A stretch of DNA of 64,000 bases. It comes from Maridesulfovibrio frigidus DSM 17176 (GTDB taxonomy: Bacteria; Desulfobacterota; Desulfovibrionia; Desulfovibrionales; Desulfovibrionaceae). Positions 1-7,773 of the stretch are shown here, piece after piece. The stretch spans positions 62,001 through 126,000 of the forward strand of contig NZ_JONL01000003.1 in NCBI RefSeq assembly GCF_000711735.1. The letters are read 5' to 3'. How positions within the stretch are numbered: the first letter of the stretch is position 1; each line of letters starts with the position of its first letter. The position numbers and the translations under genes are program-made. The notes beneath the pieces are model-generated. The model saw only the letters and a program-made list of their open reading frames with translations. It was not told the origin of the DNA and searched no databases.

Positions 1-367
1 TCTCGAAGTTGACTCTAAAGCTGTGAAGCTTGAAGTTAAACCACAGGTTGATAAATGGACTCTCAAGTCCGGCAAATCTGTAATCGTTCTTGCTGAAGGA
101 CGTTTGGTTAACCTTGGTTGTGCAACAGGTCATCCTAGCTTTGTTATGAGTAACAGCTTCACTAACCAGGTTCTTGCTCAGATTGACCTTGCTCAGAACA
201 CATATGAGCCGACTGTTATGATTCTGCCTAAAAAACTTGATGAAGAAGTTGCTCGGTTGCATCTTGCTCGTCTTGGCGTTGAGCTTGAAGTTCTTTCTAA
301 AGAACAGGCTGACTACATCAACGTTGATGTTGCTGGTCCATACAAGCCGAATCACTACCGTTACTAA
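1..367 (+). CDS. ahcY: S-adenosylhomocysteinase, C-terminal fragment (5' end outside window)
   Basis: The frame is open from the window edge (codons from base 2) and ends with TAA at 365-367. It gives about 121 C-terminal residues. The segment includes [18 protein letters not shown], the NAD-binding-domain signature of S-adenosylhomocysteinase, and ends in the family's typical C-terminus PYKPNHYRY, whose Lys and Tyr reach into the NAD site of the neighbouring subunit. The enzyme hydrolyses S-adenosylhomocysteine to adenosine and homocysteine and so keeps methylation reactions running in the cytosol. The GTG at 23 is internal and not a real start. A strong terminator follows at 414-480, so this is the last gene of its transcript. 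Confidence 0.95.
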   Translation, partial: LEVDSKAVKLEVKPQVDKWTLKSGKSVIVLAEGRLVNLGCATGHPSFVMSNSFTNQVLAQIDLAQNTYEPTVMILPKKLDEEVARLHLARLGVELEVLSKEQADYINVDVAGPYKPNHYRY

Positions 368-413
368 AGTAAGGCGATTAATTTAACCTTATTTTTTAGT
401 GTATTGAATTAAA

Positions 414-480
414 AAGGCCCATTCGTTGAAGCTGATATCAGTTATGATAAAAGTTAATTCGAGTGGGCCTTATTTTATTT
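414..480 (+). terminator. Rho-independent terminator after ahcY
   Basis: A 12-bp stem, AAGGCCCATTCG (414-425) with CGAGTGGGCCTT (460-471, one G-U pair), is followed by a T-rich run reaching past 480. The 34-nt loop contains a small palindrome, CTGATATCAG. Confidence 0.85.
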
Positions 481-586
481 TTTTTATAAATATGTCTTTA
501 CTTTTTCAGTAGAGTGAGTAAATAACCCACACCTCAGCGTGACTGGACTCACGGAAATCCTCTTTGCCATCCTTTGGCAAACCTAC

Positions 587-666
587 TCCGCACATACGCC
601 GGATTACGATCAAATTCATGTTCCAGAGCCTCAGATAAATACCCTCCGAAATAATCGGATTACGAC
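587..666 (+). repeat. Two-copy leader element TCCG-n-CGGATTACGA
   Basis: Copy A is TCCG at 587-590 plus CGGATTACGAT at 600-610. Copy B is CCTCCG at 643-648 plus CGGATTACGAC at 656-666. A third, looser copy lies in the leader of the RRM gene: CCTCCG 2105-2110 and CGATTACGAC 2126-2135. Confidence 0.5.
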
Positions 667-717
667 CGCTGTCACGCGCCGTCGTTATATAATTCCCTTT
701 CACACCAGGATTTACTT

Positions 718-1986
718 GTGAATTTTGATTCTTTTTCTTTTGACCAGCGCATTGTCACTGGCATCATCGGTTGCGGCTATACGATTCCTACTCCAATTCA
801 AGTGCGCGCTATCCCTGAAGTTTTAAGCGGCCGTGATGTTATGGGCCTTGCTCAGACAGGAACAGGAAAGACAGCTGCTTTTGCACTTCCTATTTTGCAG
901 CGCTTGCTTACTAGTAACGCTCCTAAGCAGGGGCCTTGCCGCACATTGGTGCTTGCTCCTACACGTGAACTAGCTTTGCAGATTCACGAAAATTTTATTT
1001 CTCTTGGAAAACAGACCGGCATCCGCAGCGCAGCTGTATTCGGAGGCGTCGGCGCCAATCCTCAGATTAAGGCCGCGAACAAAGCTACCGTTATTGTAGC
1101 TTGTCCCGGCAGACTTATTGACCTTCTTAATCAAGGTGTACTTAAACTTGATCAGGTCGATACTTTGGTTCTCGACGAAGCTGACCGTATGCTTGATATG
1201 GGTTTCATGCCTGACATCAAACGTATTCTTGCTCGTCTCCCTGCTACTCGCCAGAACTTGTTGTTCTCAGCGACTATGCCGCATGATATTAGAGAGCTTG
1301 CTGGGAAGATTCTTGTTAACCCAGCAACTGTTCAGGTTGCGAATACTGCTCCTGCTACAAGCGTTGGGCATACTTTCTACCCTGTTCATCCTCAGCTTAA
1401 AGTCGGCCTTTTGGAAGCTTTGCTGGACGTAACTAAATATGACAGCATGCTCATTTTTACTCGTACAAAGCATCGTGCTAAAAACTTGGCTAGAAAGCTT
1501 AGCTTTCGTGGTCATGAAGCAACATTTTTGCAGGGTAATATGAGTCAGAATCAGCGTCAGCGCGCGCTTGATGGCTTTAAAGACGGTACTTTCAAAGTGA
1601 TGGTTGCTACCGATATCGCAGCTCGCGGTATTGACTGTGATCGCATTACTCACGTTATCAACTTCGATGTGCCTGATACTGCTGAAACTTACACTCACCG
1701 TATTGGTCGTACAGGCCGTGCTGGACGTAGTGGTATGGCTCTTAGTCTCGTAACAAAAGAAGATGAACGCTTGATGCGTGAGATCGAGAAAATTGTGGGC
1801 AGACAGATTGACCGTCGCAAAGTGGAAGAGTTTGATTACGATCAGCCTCTCAAAAGTGTGCCGGGAATGGATCGTAGAGGACCAGCTCCTGCTAAGCATA
1901 AAAAAACTTACGGCTCTGATAAAAGGCGTCCTGCTGCACCTACTCGCAGACGCACAACTAAAGCTCCCGTTCGTACTAAACGCTAG
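718..1986 (+). CDS. rhlE: DEAD-box ATP-dependent RNA helicase, RhlE-like
   Basis: This 422-residue protein is a DEAD-box helicase that unwinds short RNA duplexes in ribosome assembly and mRNA turnover. Motifs appear in order: Q motif (GYTIPTPIQ, residues 20-28), motif I AQTGTGKT (45-52), Ia PTRELA, II DEAD, III SAT, and VI HRIGRTGRAG. A Lys/Arg-rich tail of about 40 residues at the end would help bind RNA. The order and spacing resemble RhlE more than DeaD or SrmB, and the tail is short. The start is the GTG at 718, chosen because AGGA lies 7 bases upstream. The next gene encodes another RNA-binding protein, and both have long leaders, which fits a cold-adaptation role (inference). Confidence 0.9.
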   Translation: MNFDSFSFDQRIVTGIIGCGYTIPTPIQVRAIPEVLSGRDVMGLAQTGTGKTAAFALPILQRLLTSNAPKQGPCRTLVLAPTRELALQIHENFISLGKQTGIRSAAVFGGVGANPQIKAANKATVIVACPGRLIDLLNQGVLKLDQVDTLVLDEADRMLDMGFMPDIKRILARLPATRQNLLFSATMPHDIRELAGKILVNPATVQVANTAPATSVGHTFYPVHPQLKVGLLEALLDVTKYDSMLIFTRTKHRAKNLARKLSFRGHEATFLQGNMSQNQRQRALDGFKDGTFKVMVATDIAARGIDCDRITHVINFDVPDTAETYTHRIGRTGRAGRSGMALSLVTKEDERLMREIEKIVGRQIDRRKVEEFDYDQPLKSVPGMDRRGPAPAKHKKTYGSDKRRPAAPTRRRTTKAPVRTKR

Positions 1987-2235
1987 TCATATCAAGGTCT
2001 TGCGTGTATTTTCGAGTGTTATATGAAGTTAGTCTTAATTTCATAATAATTTGTGTTGACTTTTTTCTGACGGTAGGTCAAAGTCAAACCTATTGCATTG
2101 GCGACCTCCGTGAAGGCGCCGATTTCGATTACGACAGATATATCAAGGAGCAGTTACGCATCTTGTATGCTGTCCTTGGTTTATATCTGTGGCACATGAG
2201 TGCCATGCATCATTACTTTTTATGGAGAATATTGA
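1987..2235 (+). promoter_or_regulatory. Structured leader of the RRM protein gene
   Basis: The 249 bases before the RRM gene contain several inverted repeats: TTGACTTT (2056-2063) with AAAGTCAA (2080-2087), and TGGCAC-ATGA-GTGCCA (2190-2205) about 30 bases before the start codon. CCTCCG at 2105-2110 followed by CGATTACGAC at 2126-2135 echoes the helicase leader. A frame at 2004-2243 runs 8 bases into the RRM gene but looks non-coding. Confidence 0.45.
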
Positions 2236-2499
2236 ATGTCTAAGAACATCTATGTAGGCAACTTGCCCTGGTCCGCTAGTGAAGACGACGTCCGCGCAGC
2301 ATTTGAAGCTTTCGGCGAAGTCATTTCTGTTAAACTTATCGAAGATAGAGAAACAGGCCGCCCACGCGGTTTCGGTTTCGTCGAAATGGACGATTCTGGT
2401 GCTCTCGAAGCTATCGATGCTCTTGACGGTAAAGATTTCGACGGTCGTAACCTAAAGGTTAACGAAGCTAAGCCTCGCGCAGAACGCCCACGCTGGTAG
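2236..2499 (+). CDS. Single-RRM RNA-binding protein
   Basis: This 87-residue protein is almost nothing but one RNA recognition motif. RNP2 is IYVGNL (residues 5-10) and RNP1 is RGFGFVEM (44-51), with the aromatic residues that stack on RNA bases present. A short Arg/Lys-containing tail ends in RPRW. Small single-RRM proteins of this type occur in cyanobacteria and many proteobacteria and are often cold-induced RNA chaperones; the exact target is unknown. The start ATG is preceded by GGAG at a suitable distance. A strong terminator follows directly, so the gene is monocistronic or the end of a unit with the helicase. Confidence 0.92.
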   Translation: MSKNIYVGNLPWSASEDDVRAAFEAFGEVISVKLIEDRETGRPRGFGFVEMDDSGALEAIDALDGKDFDGRNLKVNEAKPRAERPRW

Positions 2500-2528
2500 T
2501 ATCCAGATATAAGCAGATTCTGCTCTTT

Positions 2529-2565
2529 ACGCCCGTTTCCCCCAAGGGAAACGGGCGTTTTTTTT
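2529..2565 (+). terminator. Rho-independent terminator after the RRM gene
   Basis: A perfect 13-bp stem, ACGCCCGTTTCCC (2529-2541) with GGGAAACGGGCGT (2546-2558), has a 4-nt loop and is followed by eight T (2558-2565). Confidence 0.95.
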
Positions 2566-2643
2566 GGCCTTGCCGTTTTCTTCATTCATGGTCTAGCTTA
2601 AGCTAGTTCTTTCTATGTTTGAATCTTCCTCTGGAGCTTAAAT

Positions 2644-3612
2644 ATGATTCGCAAATTATTTCTTCTTATAGCCATCTTGATGGCAATTCCTAGCTTATGT
2701 CATGCTGAGGCTGTGCAAATGAAAGTGTCTTCATTTGTTCCGCAAGCTGGTTCAAGTTTGTTCAATGCGAGTGCTCTTTCTGATGGGGATGAATCGACTG
2801 GCTGGCTGGAAAATGTTGATGGCAATGGTGCGGGGCAGTGGGTTCAGTTTGTTTTTCCGAATAATGTTGTTGTTGATTCTGTGGTTTTTCGGAACGGTTT
2901 AGATTCGGAAAGTGCTGATTTTCAGGTTGCCAAAGTTAAGGGTGTGCGGGTTTCCTTCGGCGGAGTGCATCGGCAGTCGGTAAACCTCAAAGATACCGAT
3001 AAAATGCAGAAGATTGAAGCTGTAAAGTGTATTACTAAAAGCCTTGAGCTTACGATTGATTCTGTGCATTCAAACGCAACCAATAGTGTTGCAGGTTTTT
3101 CTGAAATTTTAGTTGAGTATCACGATCCTTCCACGCAAGAACTGGCGGCTTTAGTTATAAGCAAAAAAGTCTTGGTTAAAGAGCCTTACCTAACTCCCAA
3201 GCAAAGAGAACTGCTTGCAGAAAAGTTGGAAAAATTAGAGCAGGAAAGAATTTTACGGGCTGAAGTAGAAGCTTTTTTTGATAAGTTTTACACGGCTTTT
3301 GTTACTATCAGTGAAGAGTATCCGCGTATGTTTGTCGAGGCCCAGTTTTTACGTGAAAGTTCATATTTTGAAAGTTTCAGAGCAATGTTGGATAAGCGGG
3401 GTGTATTGGAAAAATATCAGAACGCAATCGTTTCTACCTCAGGCCTGCGCTATAATTTTAGAACTCATACGCCGACAGAAATTGAACTTTGGGTGAAGGG
3501 TGATTACACCGTGATATTTGATCTTAGAGATAATCTAGTTACTGAAAACTCGTTGTATACTCTTAAAAGAGAGCTTGGTGAGTGGAAGGTTAAAAGCAAG
3601 GTTGAGTTTTAA
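2644..3612 (+). CDS. Secreted protein: discoidin-like domain plus NTF2-like domain
   Basis: The 322-residue protein has a clear signal peptide (about residues 1-21, cut after CHA). Residues 25-160 look like a galactose-binding/discoidin jelly roll of the NADase-type glycan-binding kind: a predicted strand pattern with ALSDGDESTGW and WVQFVFPNNVVVDSV. A charged helix (about 190-210) leads to a C-terminal region (about 210-322) resembling an NTF2/SnoaL fold, beginning EAFFDKFYTAF and ending GEWKVKSKVEF. It probably acts in the periplasm or at the surface, binding a glycan or similar ligand; no catalytic residues are evident. The domain names come from pattern recognition only. It is transcribed alone and converges on the amino-acid permease across a bidirectional terminator. 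Confidence 0.7.
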   Translation: MIRKLFLLIAILMAIPSLCHAEAVQMKVSSFVPQAGSSLFNASALSDGDESTGWLENVDGNGAGQWVQFVFPNNVVVDSVVFRNGLDSESADFQVAKVKGVRVSFGGVHRQSVNLKDTDKMQKIEAVKCITKSLELTIDSVHSNATNSVAGFSEILVEYHDPSTQELAALVISKKVLVKEPYLTPKQRELLAEKLEKLEQERILRAEVEAFFDKFYTAFVTISEEYPRMFVEAQFLRESSYFESFRAMLDKRGVLEKYQNAIVSTSGLRYNFRTHTPTEIELWVKGDYTVIFDLRDNLVTENSLYTLKRELGEWKVKSKVEF

Positions 3613-3633
3613 GAAAAATTAACTTTTGACGCT

Positions 3634-3728
3634 CTGGAATCGAGATTGTTTGGACAATAAGTAATCATTACTTAAGTCGTCTGGAGTTGTAATCCAAACA
3701 ATAAACAGTCGTAATTGCCAGAATCTCG
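3634..3728. repeat. Cluster of overlapping inverted repeats
   Basis: ATTGTTTGGA (3645-3654) is perfectly complementary to TCCAAACAAT (3693-3702). Inside lies AAGTAATCATTACTT (3659-3673). Outside, CGAGATT (3641-3647) can pair with AATCTCG (3722-3728) and CTGG (3634-3637) with CCAG. The pairings overlap, so they are alternatives. No protein is encoded here. Confidence 0.5.
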
Positions 3729-3760
3729 CACTTAAATTGTTTGAGCATATGAACATAAGT

Positions 3761-3799
3761 AAAAGGCCCCTTGCAGTATAGTTCTGCAAGGGGCCTTTT
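3761..3799. terminator. Bidirectional terminator between convergent genes
   Basis: A perfect 16-bp stem, AAAAGGCCCCTTGCAG (3761-3776) with CTGCAAGGGGCCTTTT (3784-3799), has a 7-nt loop. The flanking A and T runs let it work for both the secreted protein gene (+) and the permease gene (-). Confidence 0.93.
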
Positions 3800-3862
3800 A
3801 GTGTGCTCTTATCGATGTGCTTTATTAGCGAGAGTTGTTTAAGCTTTATTAATAGTGACTTA

Positions 3863-5098
3863 TTAAGGAGCTCTATTGCGGAGAGGATGAGTCCAGTACT
3901 CTACGTTCGGGCTGAGGTGAAGCAGGCCTGTTTCCTGTCCAAGCTCAATGAGTAGGACTGCGCTGAAACAGACGATCAAGGCGATGCCCGTCATCCTTTT
4001 GAAACTTCCAGGTGCGGAATATTTCCAGACAATGAATCCTGGCAGAATTCCGAAGATAATACATTCTCCGACTCCGCCAACCATGTTGATGGCGACAAGG
4101 AAAATGTCCGGATAAATGAGAGCAACTAGAAGTGGTGGTATAAAGGATAAACACCAGACTAGTGATTTATTCTTTGTTCCCATGTAGGTGGCAGTTAAAT
4201 CTCGTATGAAACTCATAAGAGCCGTTCCATTTGCCATAAACGCTGTCGACATAGCGACCAGCGCAAAAACTAGTGCCACATAAGTAAATGCCGGAGTTTT
4301 AAGCAATTGTTCAAGTGGGATCGTTGCGGGCTGATTTTTAGCAAAGGCTGAAATAAGATCAACTCCGTTAGGTGATGATAGCGGAACAGCTCCCAGAACA
4401 ACAAACAGCCAAGTCATATTCATAAGCATTCCGATGGTGGTACCACCTATGATTGCTGTCTTGATCTTTTTTGCGTCATGATCAAGCGTACGACAGATAC
4501 TTGGAATGATATTGTGGAAATGGAAAGCCATTAACAGAACGGGCAACCCGGCTGGGACGTAGCTCCAATCAAAGTGCTCGAGATTTGTAGCCGTGACATC
4601 GGGTACAACCATGAAAACGAGCATTCCAAAGGTAATCCACATGGTGATAACCATGGCGGGGGTACATTTTTTCATCATTGTCATGCCGAAAGCTGTCATG
4701 CTTGTAACTACGATGAAATAAATAATCATTACAACGGACATTGATACCGTTGATTGCAAACTCATTATGATCGCGGAAATTCCAGCCAGATAAGCTACAA
4801 GTACCCCATATAGAACGATCATATTTGCAACGATGCTAACCCATTTTCCGATTGACCCTAGTTCTTCGTGAAAGAATGTAGGTAGGTCCGCATGTTCGTT
4901 GTAGGTTAAGCTTTTTTGTCCTGCATAAATGAGAGCTGTATAGGTCATCAGCACCCACATAACCAGTGTTGCCGCAATTGCCGGATATAGGCCCGCCGCA
5001 CATAGATTAACAGGAATTGCCAGTATTCCTGCCCCGAGCATATTACCAACAACAACAAACATCATTGTCATTGCGGATACGGATTTTTTGTCAGACAT
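3863..5098 (-). CDS. Amino-acid permease, aromatic amino acid transporter (HAAAP) family
   Basis: The 411-residue integral membrane protein has about 11 hydrophobic segments. The first begins with the glycine-rich stretch GNMLGAGILAIPV, the hallmark of hydroxy/aromatic amino acid permeases (TyrP, Mtr, TnaB, SdaC). These take up Tyr, Trp or Ser by proton or sodium symport across the inner membrane. AGGAG upstream of the ATG supports the start. It lies 87 bases downstream of aspA, separated by a hairpin, and is perhaps partly co-transcribed. Substrate cannot be decided from sequence: beside aspA an amino acid used as a nutrient is plausible, and the aromatic operon lies only 6 kb away. Confidence 0.85.
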   Translation of the reverse strand: MSDKKSVSAMTMMFVVVGNMLGAGILAIPVNLCAAGLYPAIAATLVMWVLMTYTALIYAGQKSLTYNEHADLPTFFHEELGSIGKWVSIVANMIVLYGVLVAYLAGISAIIMSLQSTVSMSVVMIIYFIVVTSMTAFGMTMMKKCTPAMVITMWITFGMLVFMVVPDVTATNLEHFDWSYVPAGLPVLLMAFHFHNIIPSICRTLDHDAKKIKTAIIGGTTIGMLMNMTWLFVVLGAVPLSSPNGVDLISAFAKNQPATIPLEQLLKTPAFTYVALVFALVAMSTAFMANGTALMSFIRDLTATYMGTKNKSLVWCLSFIPPLLVALIYPDIFLVAINMVGGVGECIIFGILPGFIVWKYSAPGSFKRMTGIALIVCFSAVLLIELGQETGLLHLSPNVEYWTHPLRNRAP

Positions 5099-5144
5099 TC
5101 AGGTCTCCTGTAAGATTGACGAGTCAAGTTTGAATGGCATAATT

Positions 5145-5176
5145 AAGGGTTGCAACTCTAAAGAATTGCAACCCTT
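5145..5176 (-). terminator. Hairpin between aspA and the permease gene
   Basis: An 11-bp perfect stem, AAGGGTTGCAA (5145-5155) with TTGCAACCCTT (5166-5176), has a 10-nt loop. On the minus strand it lies just after the aspA stop but is followed only by a weak T stretch, so it may be a leaky terminator or a processing site. Confidence 0.6.
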
Positions 5177-5185
5177 TCTATAAAA

Positions 5186-6604
5186 TTAGCAGCAAGGTGG
5201 TTCCAGTGTCAGTGGATGTGAATGAATCATGCTTTCAGGAGAGAGGGCTTTATCCAAATCTTCTTTGGTCATGTACCCCTTCTTGATAACAATGTCGTAA
5301 ACCGATCCACCTGTATTCAGGGCCTCGTTTGCGACTTCAGTAGATTTTTCATAGCCGATGTATGGATTTAAGGCTGTTACCAGTCCTATGCTGTTCTCAA
5401 CATATCCTCTGCATACGTCTTCGTTTGCAGTTATACCGGACACACATTTGTCCGCTAAGGTTCTGAATCCTCTTCGCATAATGGTCAGTGAATTTAGCAA
5501 GCTGGCAGTAATAACAGGTTCCATGACGTTAAGCTCAAGCTGTCCGGCTTCAGCTGCCATAGTTACGGTTACATCGCCGCCGATAACGGTGAAAGCAATC
5601 TGGTTAACCACTTCGGGGATAATTGGATTAACTTTGCCCGGCATAATTGAGGAGCCCGGGGCCATACGCGGCAGGTTAATCTCATTTAATCCACAGCGAG
5701 GGCCGGAAGAGAGGAGTCGAAGGTCATTGCAAATTTTTGAAATTTTAACAGCAACGCGCTTAAGAACGCCCGAAAGCTGAACATAGGCTCCCGTATCCTG
5801 TGTGGCTTCAATAAGGTCAGGGGCTAGGGTTAATTCGAAACCAGTAAGTTCTTTAAGTTTATCGGTAACTTTTTCAGCGTATTGCGGAGGAGCGTTGAGG
5901 CCCGTTCCGATAGCAGTCCCGCCCATATTAATCTCGCAAATGAGGTCTTTTGCTTCACGAACTCTCAAAATATCTTCGCCAATCATAATGGAGTATGATG
6001 TGAATTCCTGTCCTAGAGTCATGGGAACTGCATCTTGAAGCTGGGTTCTTCCCATTTTCATGATGTGTGAAAATTCATCACCTTTGGCTGCAAAACTTTT
6101 TTGTAAATATTCCATCGCACTGATGAGCAGGTTCATCTTTTCAAGAAGTGCAAGCCTTAAACATGTGGGGTAAACATCATTTGTGGACTGCGCCATGTTT
6201 ACGTGAATGTTAGGGTGCAAGTTCTCGTACTCAGCTTTTTTGTGCCCTAGAAATTCAAGCCCGACATTCGCAATAACTTCGTTTGCGTTCATGTTGGTTG
6301 AAGTTCCGGCCCCGCCTTGAATAATGTCTACTATAAACTGATCATGGTATTTGCCGCTCAGTAGCTCGTCGGACGCAAATACTATTGCTTTTGTTTTGTC
6401 ATCTTCAAGCTTCCCCAGCTCATTGTTGGTAATCGCGGCAGCTTTTTTGATGTAGGCTAGTGCATTAACAATTTGCGGATAGTGAGAAATTGGGATTCCA
6501 GTTATTTTAAAGTTCTCAGCCGCTCTAAGAGTTTGCACTCCATATAAAGCGTCTTCGGGAACGTTCATTTCTCCAATACAGTCATGTTCCAAACGGTATT
6601 TCAT
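5186..6604 (-). CDS. aspA: Aspartate ammonia-lyase
   Basis: The 472-residue cytosolic enzyme converts L-aspartate to fumarate and ammonia; it is homotetrameric and of the usual family length. It carries the fumarase/aspartase signature GSSIMPGKVNPIIPEVVNQ (the mobile SS loop holding the catalytic Ser) and the substrate-binding QSTNDVYPT and GGAGTSTNMNANEV segments. The aspartase-type GGAGTS and C-terminal region distinguish it from fumarase C, though the two are close. The C-terminus ends in LEPPCC, an unusual double cysteine. In a sulfate reducer the fumarate can feed respiration or biosynthesis. It is probably followed by the permease in one transcription unit. Confidence 0.93.
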   Translation of the reverse strand: MKYRLEHDCIGEMNVPEDALYGVQTLRAAENFKITGIPISHYPQIVNALAYIKKAAAITNNELGKLEDDKTKAIVFASDELLSGKYHDQFIVDIIQGGAGTSTNMNANEVIANVGLEFLGHKKAEYENLHPNIHVNMAQSTNDVYPTCLRLALLEKMNLLISAMEYLQKSFAAKGDEFSHIMKMGRTQLQDAVPMTLGQEFTSYSIMIGEDILRVREAKDLICEINMGGTAIGTGLNAPPQYAEKVTDKLKELTGFELTLAPDLIEATQDTGAYVQLSGVLKRVAVKISKICNDLRLLSSGPRCGLNEINLPRMAPGSSIMPGKVNPIIPEVVNQIAFTVIGGDVTVTMAAEAGQLELNVMEPVITASLLNSLTIMRRGFRTLADKCVSGITANEDVCRGYVENSIGLVTALNPYIGYEKSTEVANEALNTGGSVYDIVIKKGYMTKEDLDKALSPESMIHSHPLTLEPPCC

Positions 6605-6777
6605 CGTTTTCTCCTGAGGATTTGCATGTAAAAATATAAGTCTGTTTTGTATAAATGTTCAAATCTGATGCTACAACATAAAGGAAATCTGAAGGATGTA
6701 AAACCTCAGATACGTGTAATTTTTGTTAATCTTTAATTCTTTTTATCACAATGACCTGAGGGGTCAATGGGCGAGTA

Positions 6778-7674
6778 CTATTTTGCTTTTTGAGCCGAGT
6801 TCATATGTTTATGGATACCGTCATAAAGGTAAATGGCAATTCCAATCCAAATGAAACAGAACGTAACTAGACGAGCCTCGCTAAACGGTTCGTCGTACAT
6901 AAATACGCCGAGCAGGAGCATTAATGTCGGTGAAAGATATTGGAACATACCCAGAGTCATGAGTTTTAAGCGCCTTGCTGCGTTGGCAAAGCAAATGAGA
7001 GGTATAGATGTTACGACTCCCGCGCCAAGAAGGAGGGTCGTTTCCTCTAATCCTATGGTGCCGAAACTGAGAGTGCCCTGGCTATTTAGCCATAGCAGAT
7101 AACCTCCGGCAAGCGGGAGCAATATTGTCGTTTCAATAAATAGCCCTGGAATAGATTCGACCTTCATAACTTTGCGGACAAGTCCGTAAAGTCCGAAACT
7201 TACAGCTAAAGTTAATGCAATATAAGGGAATCTCCCAAGATCTATGACAGAGTAGAGAACCCCCGCGATGGCGAAACCAATTGCGGTTGCTTGCAACCTG
7301 TTAAGCTTGTCGCCCATGACGATGAAGCCCAAAAGAACATTTACGAGGGGGTTGATGTAATAGCCTAGGCTGGCTTCAACAACATGATTGTTGCTTACCG
7401 ACCAGATGAAAGTATACCAGTTCACTGCGATTAACGAGCTGCTGGCGGCGAGTAGTATTTTGCCCTTAGGATCTTTGAGGGCAGTAAGGATTTCACCCCA
7501 GCTTTTTTTGGCTGTAACGACAAAGGCCAGAAAGAAAAAGGACCACACAATGCGGTGACAGATAAGCTCGAGCGGGGCGACTTCTTTTAAGGCCTTCCAG
7601 TAGATGGGAAGAAGGCCCCACATGATAAATGTGGCGGCAGCAAAAAAAAGACCCTCGCGGGTACGGGTGTTCAT
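6778..7674 (-). CDS. rarD: EamA-family transporter RarD
   Basis: The 298-residue inner-membrane protein has about ten hydrophobic segments, arranged as two EamA repeats. The N-terminus (EGLFFAAATFIMWGLLPIYW) and the HRIVWSF motif after the first helix are typical of RarD, named from a chloramphenicol-sensitivity phenotype. The transported substrate is not established. Only 99 bases separate its start from the EAL gene end, but no shared role is apparent. It is transcribed alone on the minus strand. Confidence 0.88.
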   Translation of the reverse strand: MNTRTREGLFFAAATFIMWGLLPIYWKALKEVAPLELICHRIVWSFFFLAFVVTAKKSWGEILTALKDPKGKILLAASSSLIAVNWYTFIWSVSNNHVVEASLGYYINPLVNVLLGFIVMGDKLNRLQATAIGFAIAGVLYSVIDLGRFPYIALTLAVSFGLYGLVRKVMKVESIPGLFIETTILLPLAGGYLLWLNSQGTLSFGTIGLEETTLLLGAGVVTSIPLICFANAARRLKLMTLGMFQYLSPTLMLLLGVFMYDEPFSEARLVTFCFIWIGIAIYLYDGIHKHMNSAQKAK

Positions 7675-7773
7675 TATTTAAATCCAGAGTAAAAAGAATA
7701 GATTACGCTAACTGAATTTGTACTCTGAACTTGATGAACTTGAAAAGTCTTTATTTGAAAATTAAAATAATAA

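Larger units (their letters stand above)
368..717 (+). promoter_or_regulatory. ahcY terminator region and long leader of the RNA helicase gene
   Basis: This 350-base stretch has no convincing gene. After the ahcY terminator it holds the presumed 5' leader of the helicase gene. The leader has a 7-bp hairpin, TTTGCCA/TGGCAAA (563-569 with 575-581), and two copies of CGGATTACGA (600-609 and 656-665), each preceded by a TCCG box. A GTG-started frame (539-721) overlaps the helicase start by 4 bases but has no ribosome site and no recognisable protein. The leader and its repeats suggest post-transcriptional control, as is common for cold-responsive helicase genes; that is inference. Confidence 0.5.

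Noticed and set aside
539-721. 60-codon GTG-started frame overlapping the helicase start by 4 bases
   Set aside because: No ribosome site, no recognisable protein, and its bases form the repeated leader element. Coupling cannot be excluded but is unsupported.
1267-1899. 210-codon antisense frame inside the helicase gene
   Set aside because: It is a codon-bias shadow of rhlE; Ser/His/Thr-rich with no family resemblance.
2190-2205. TGGCAC box before the RRM gene as a sigma-54 promoter
   Set aside because: No GC follows at the required N10 spacing; the box is half of a hairpin, TGGCAC-ATGA-GTGCCA.
2004-2243. 79-codon frame running into the RRM gene
   Set aside because: It lies in the structured leader, has no ribosome site and no protein-like composition.
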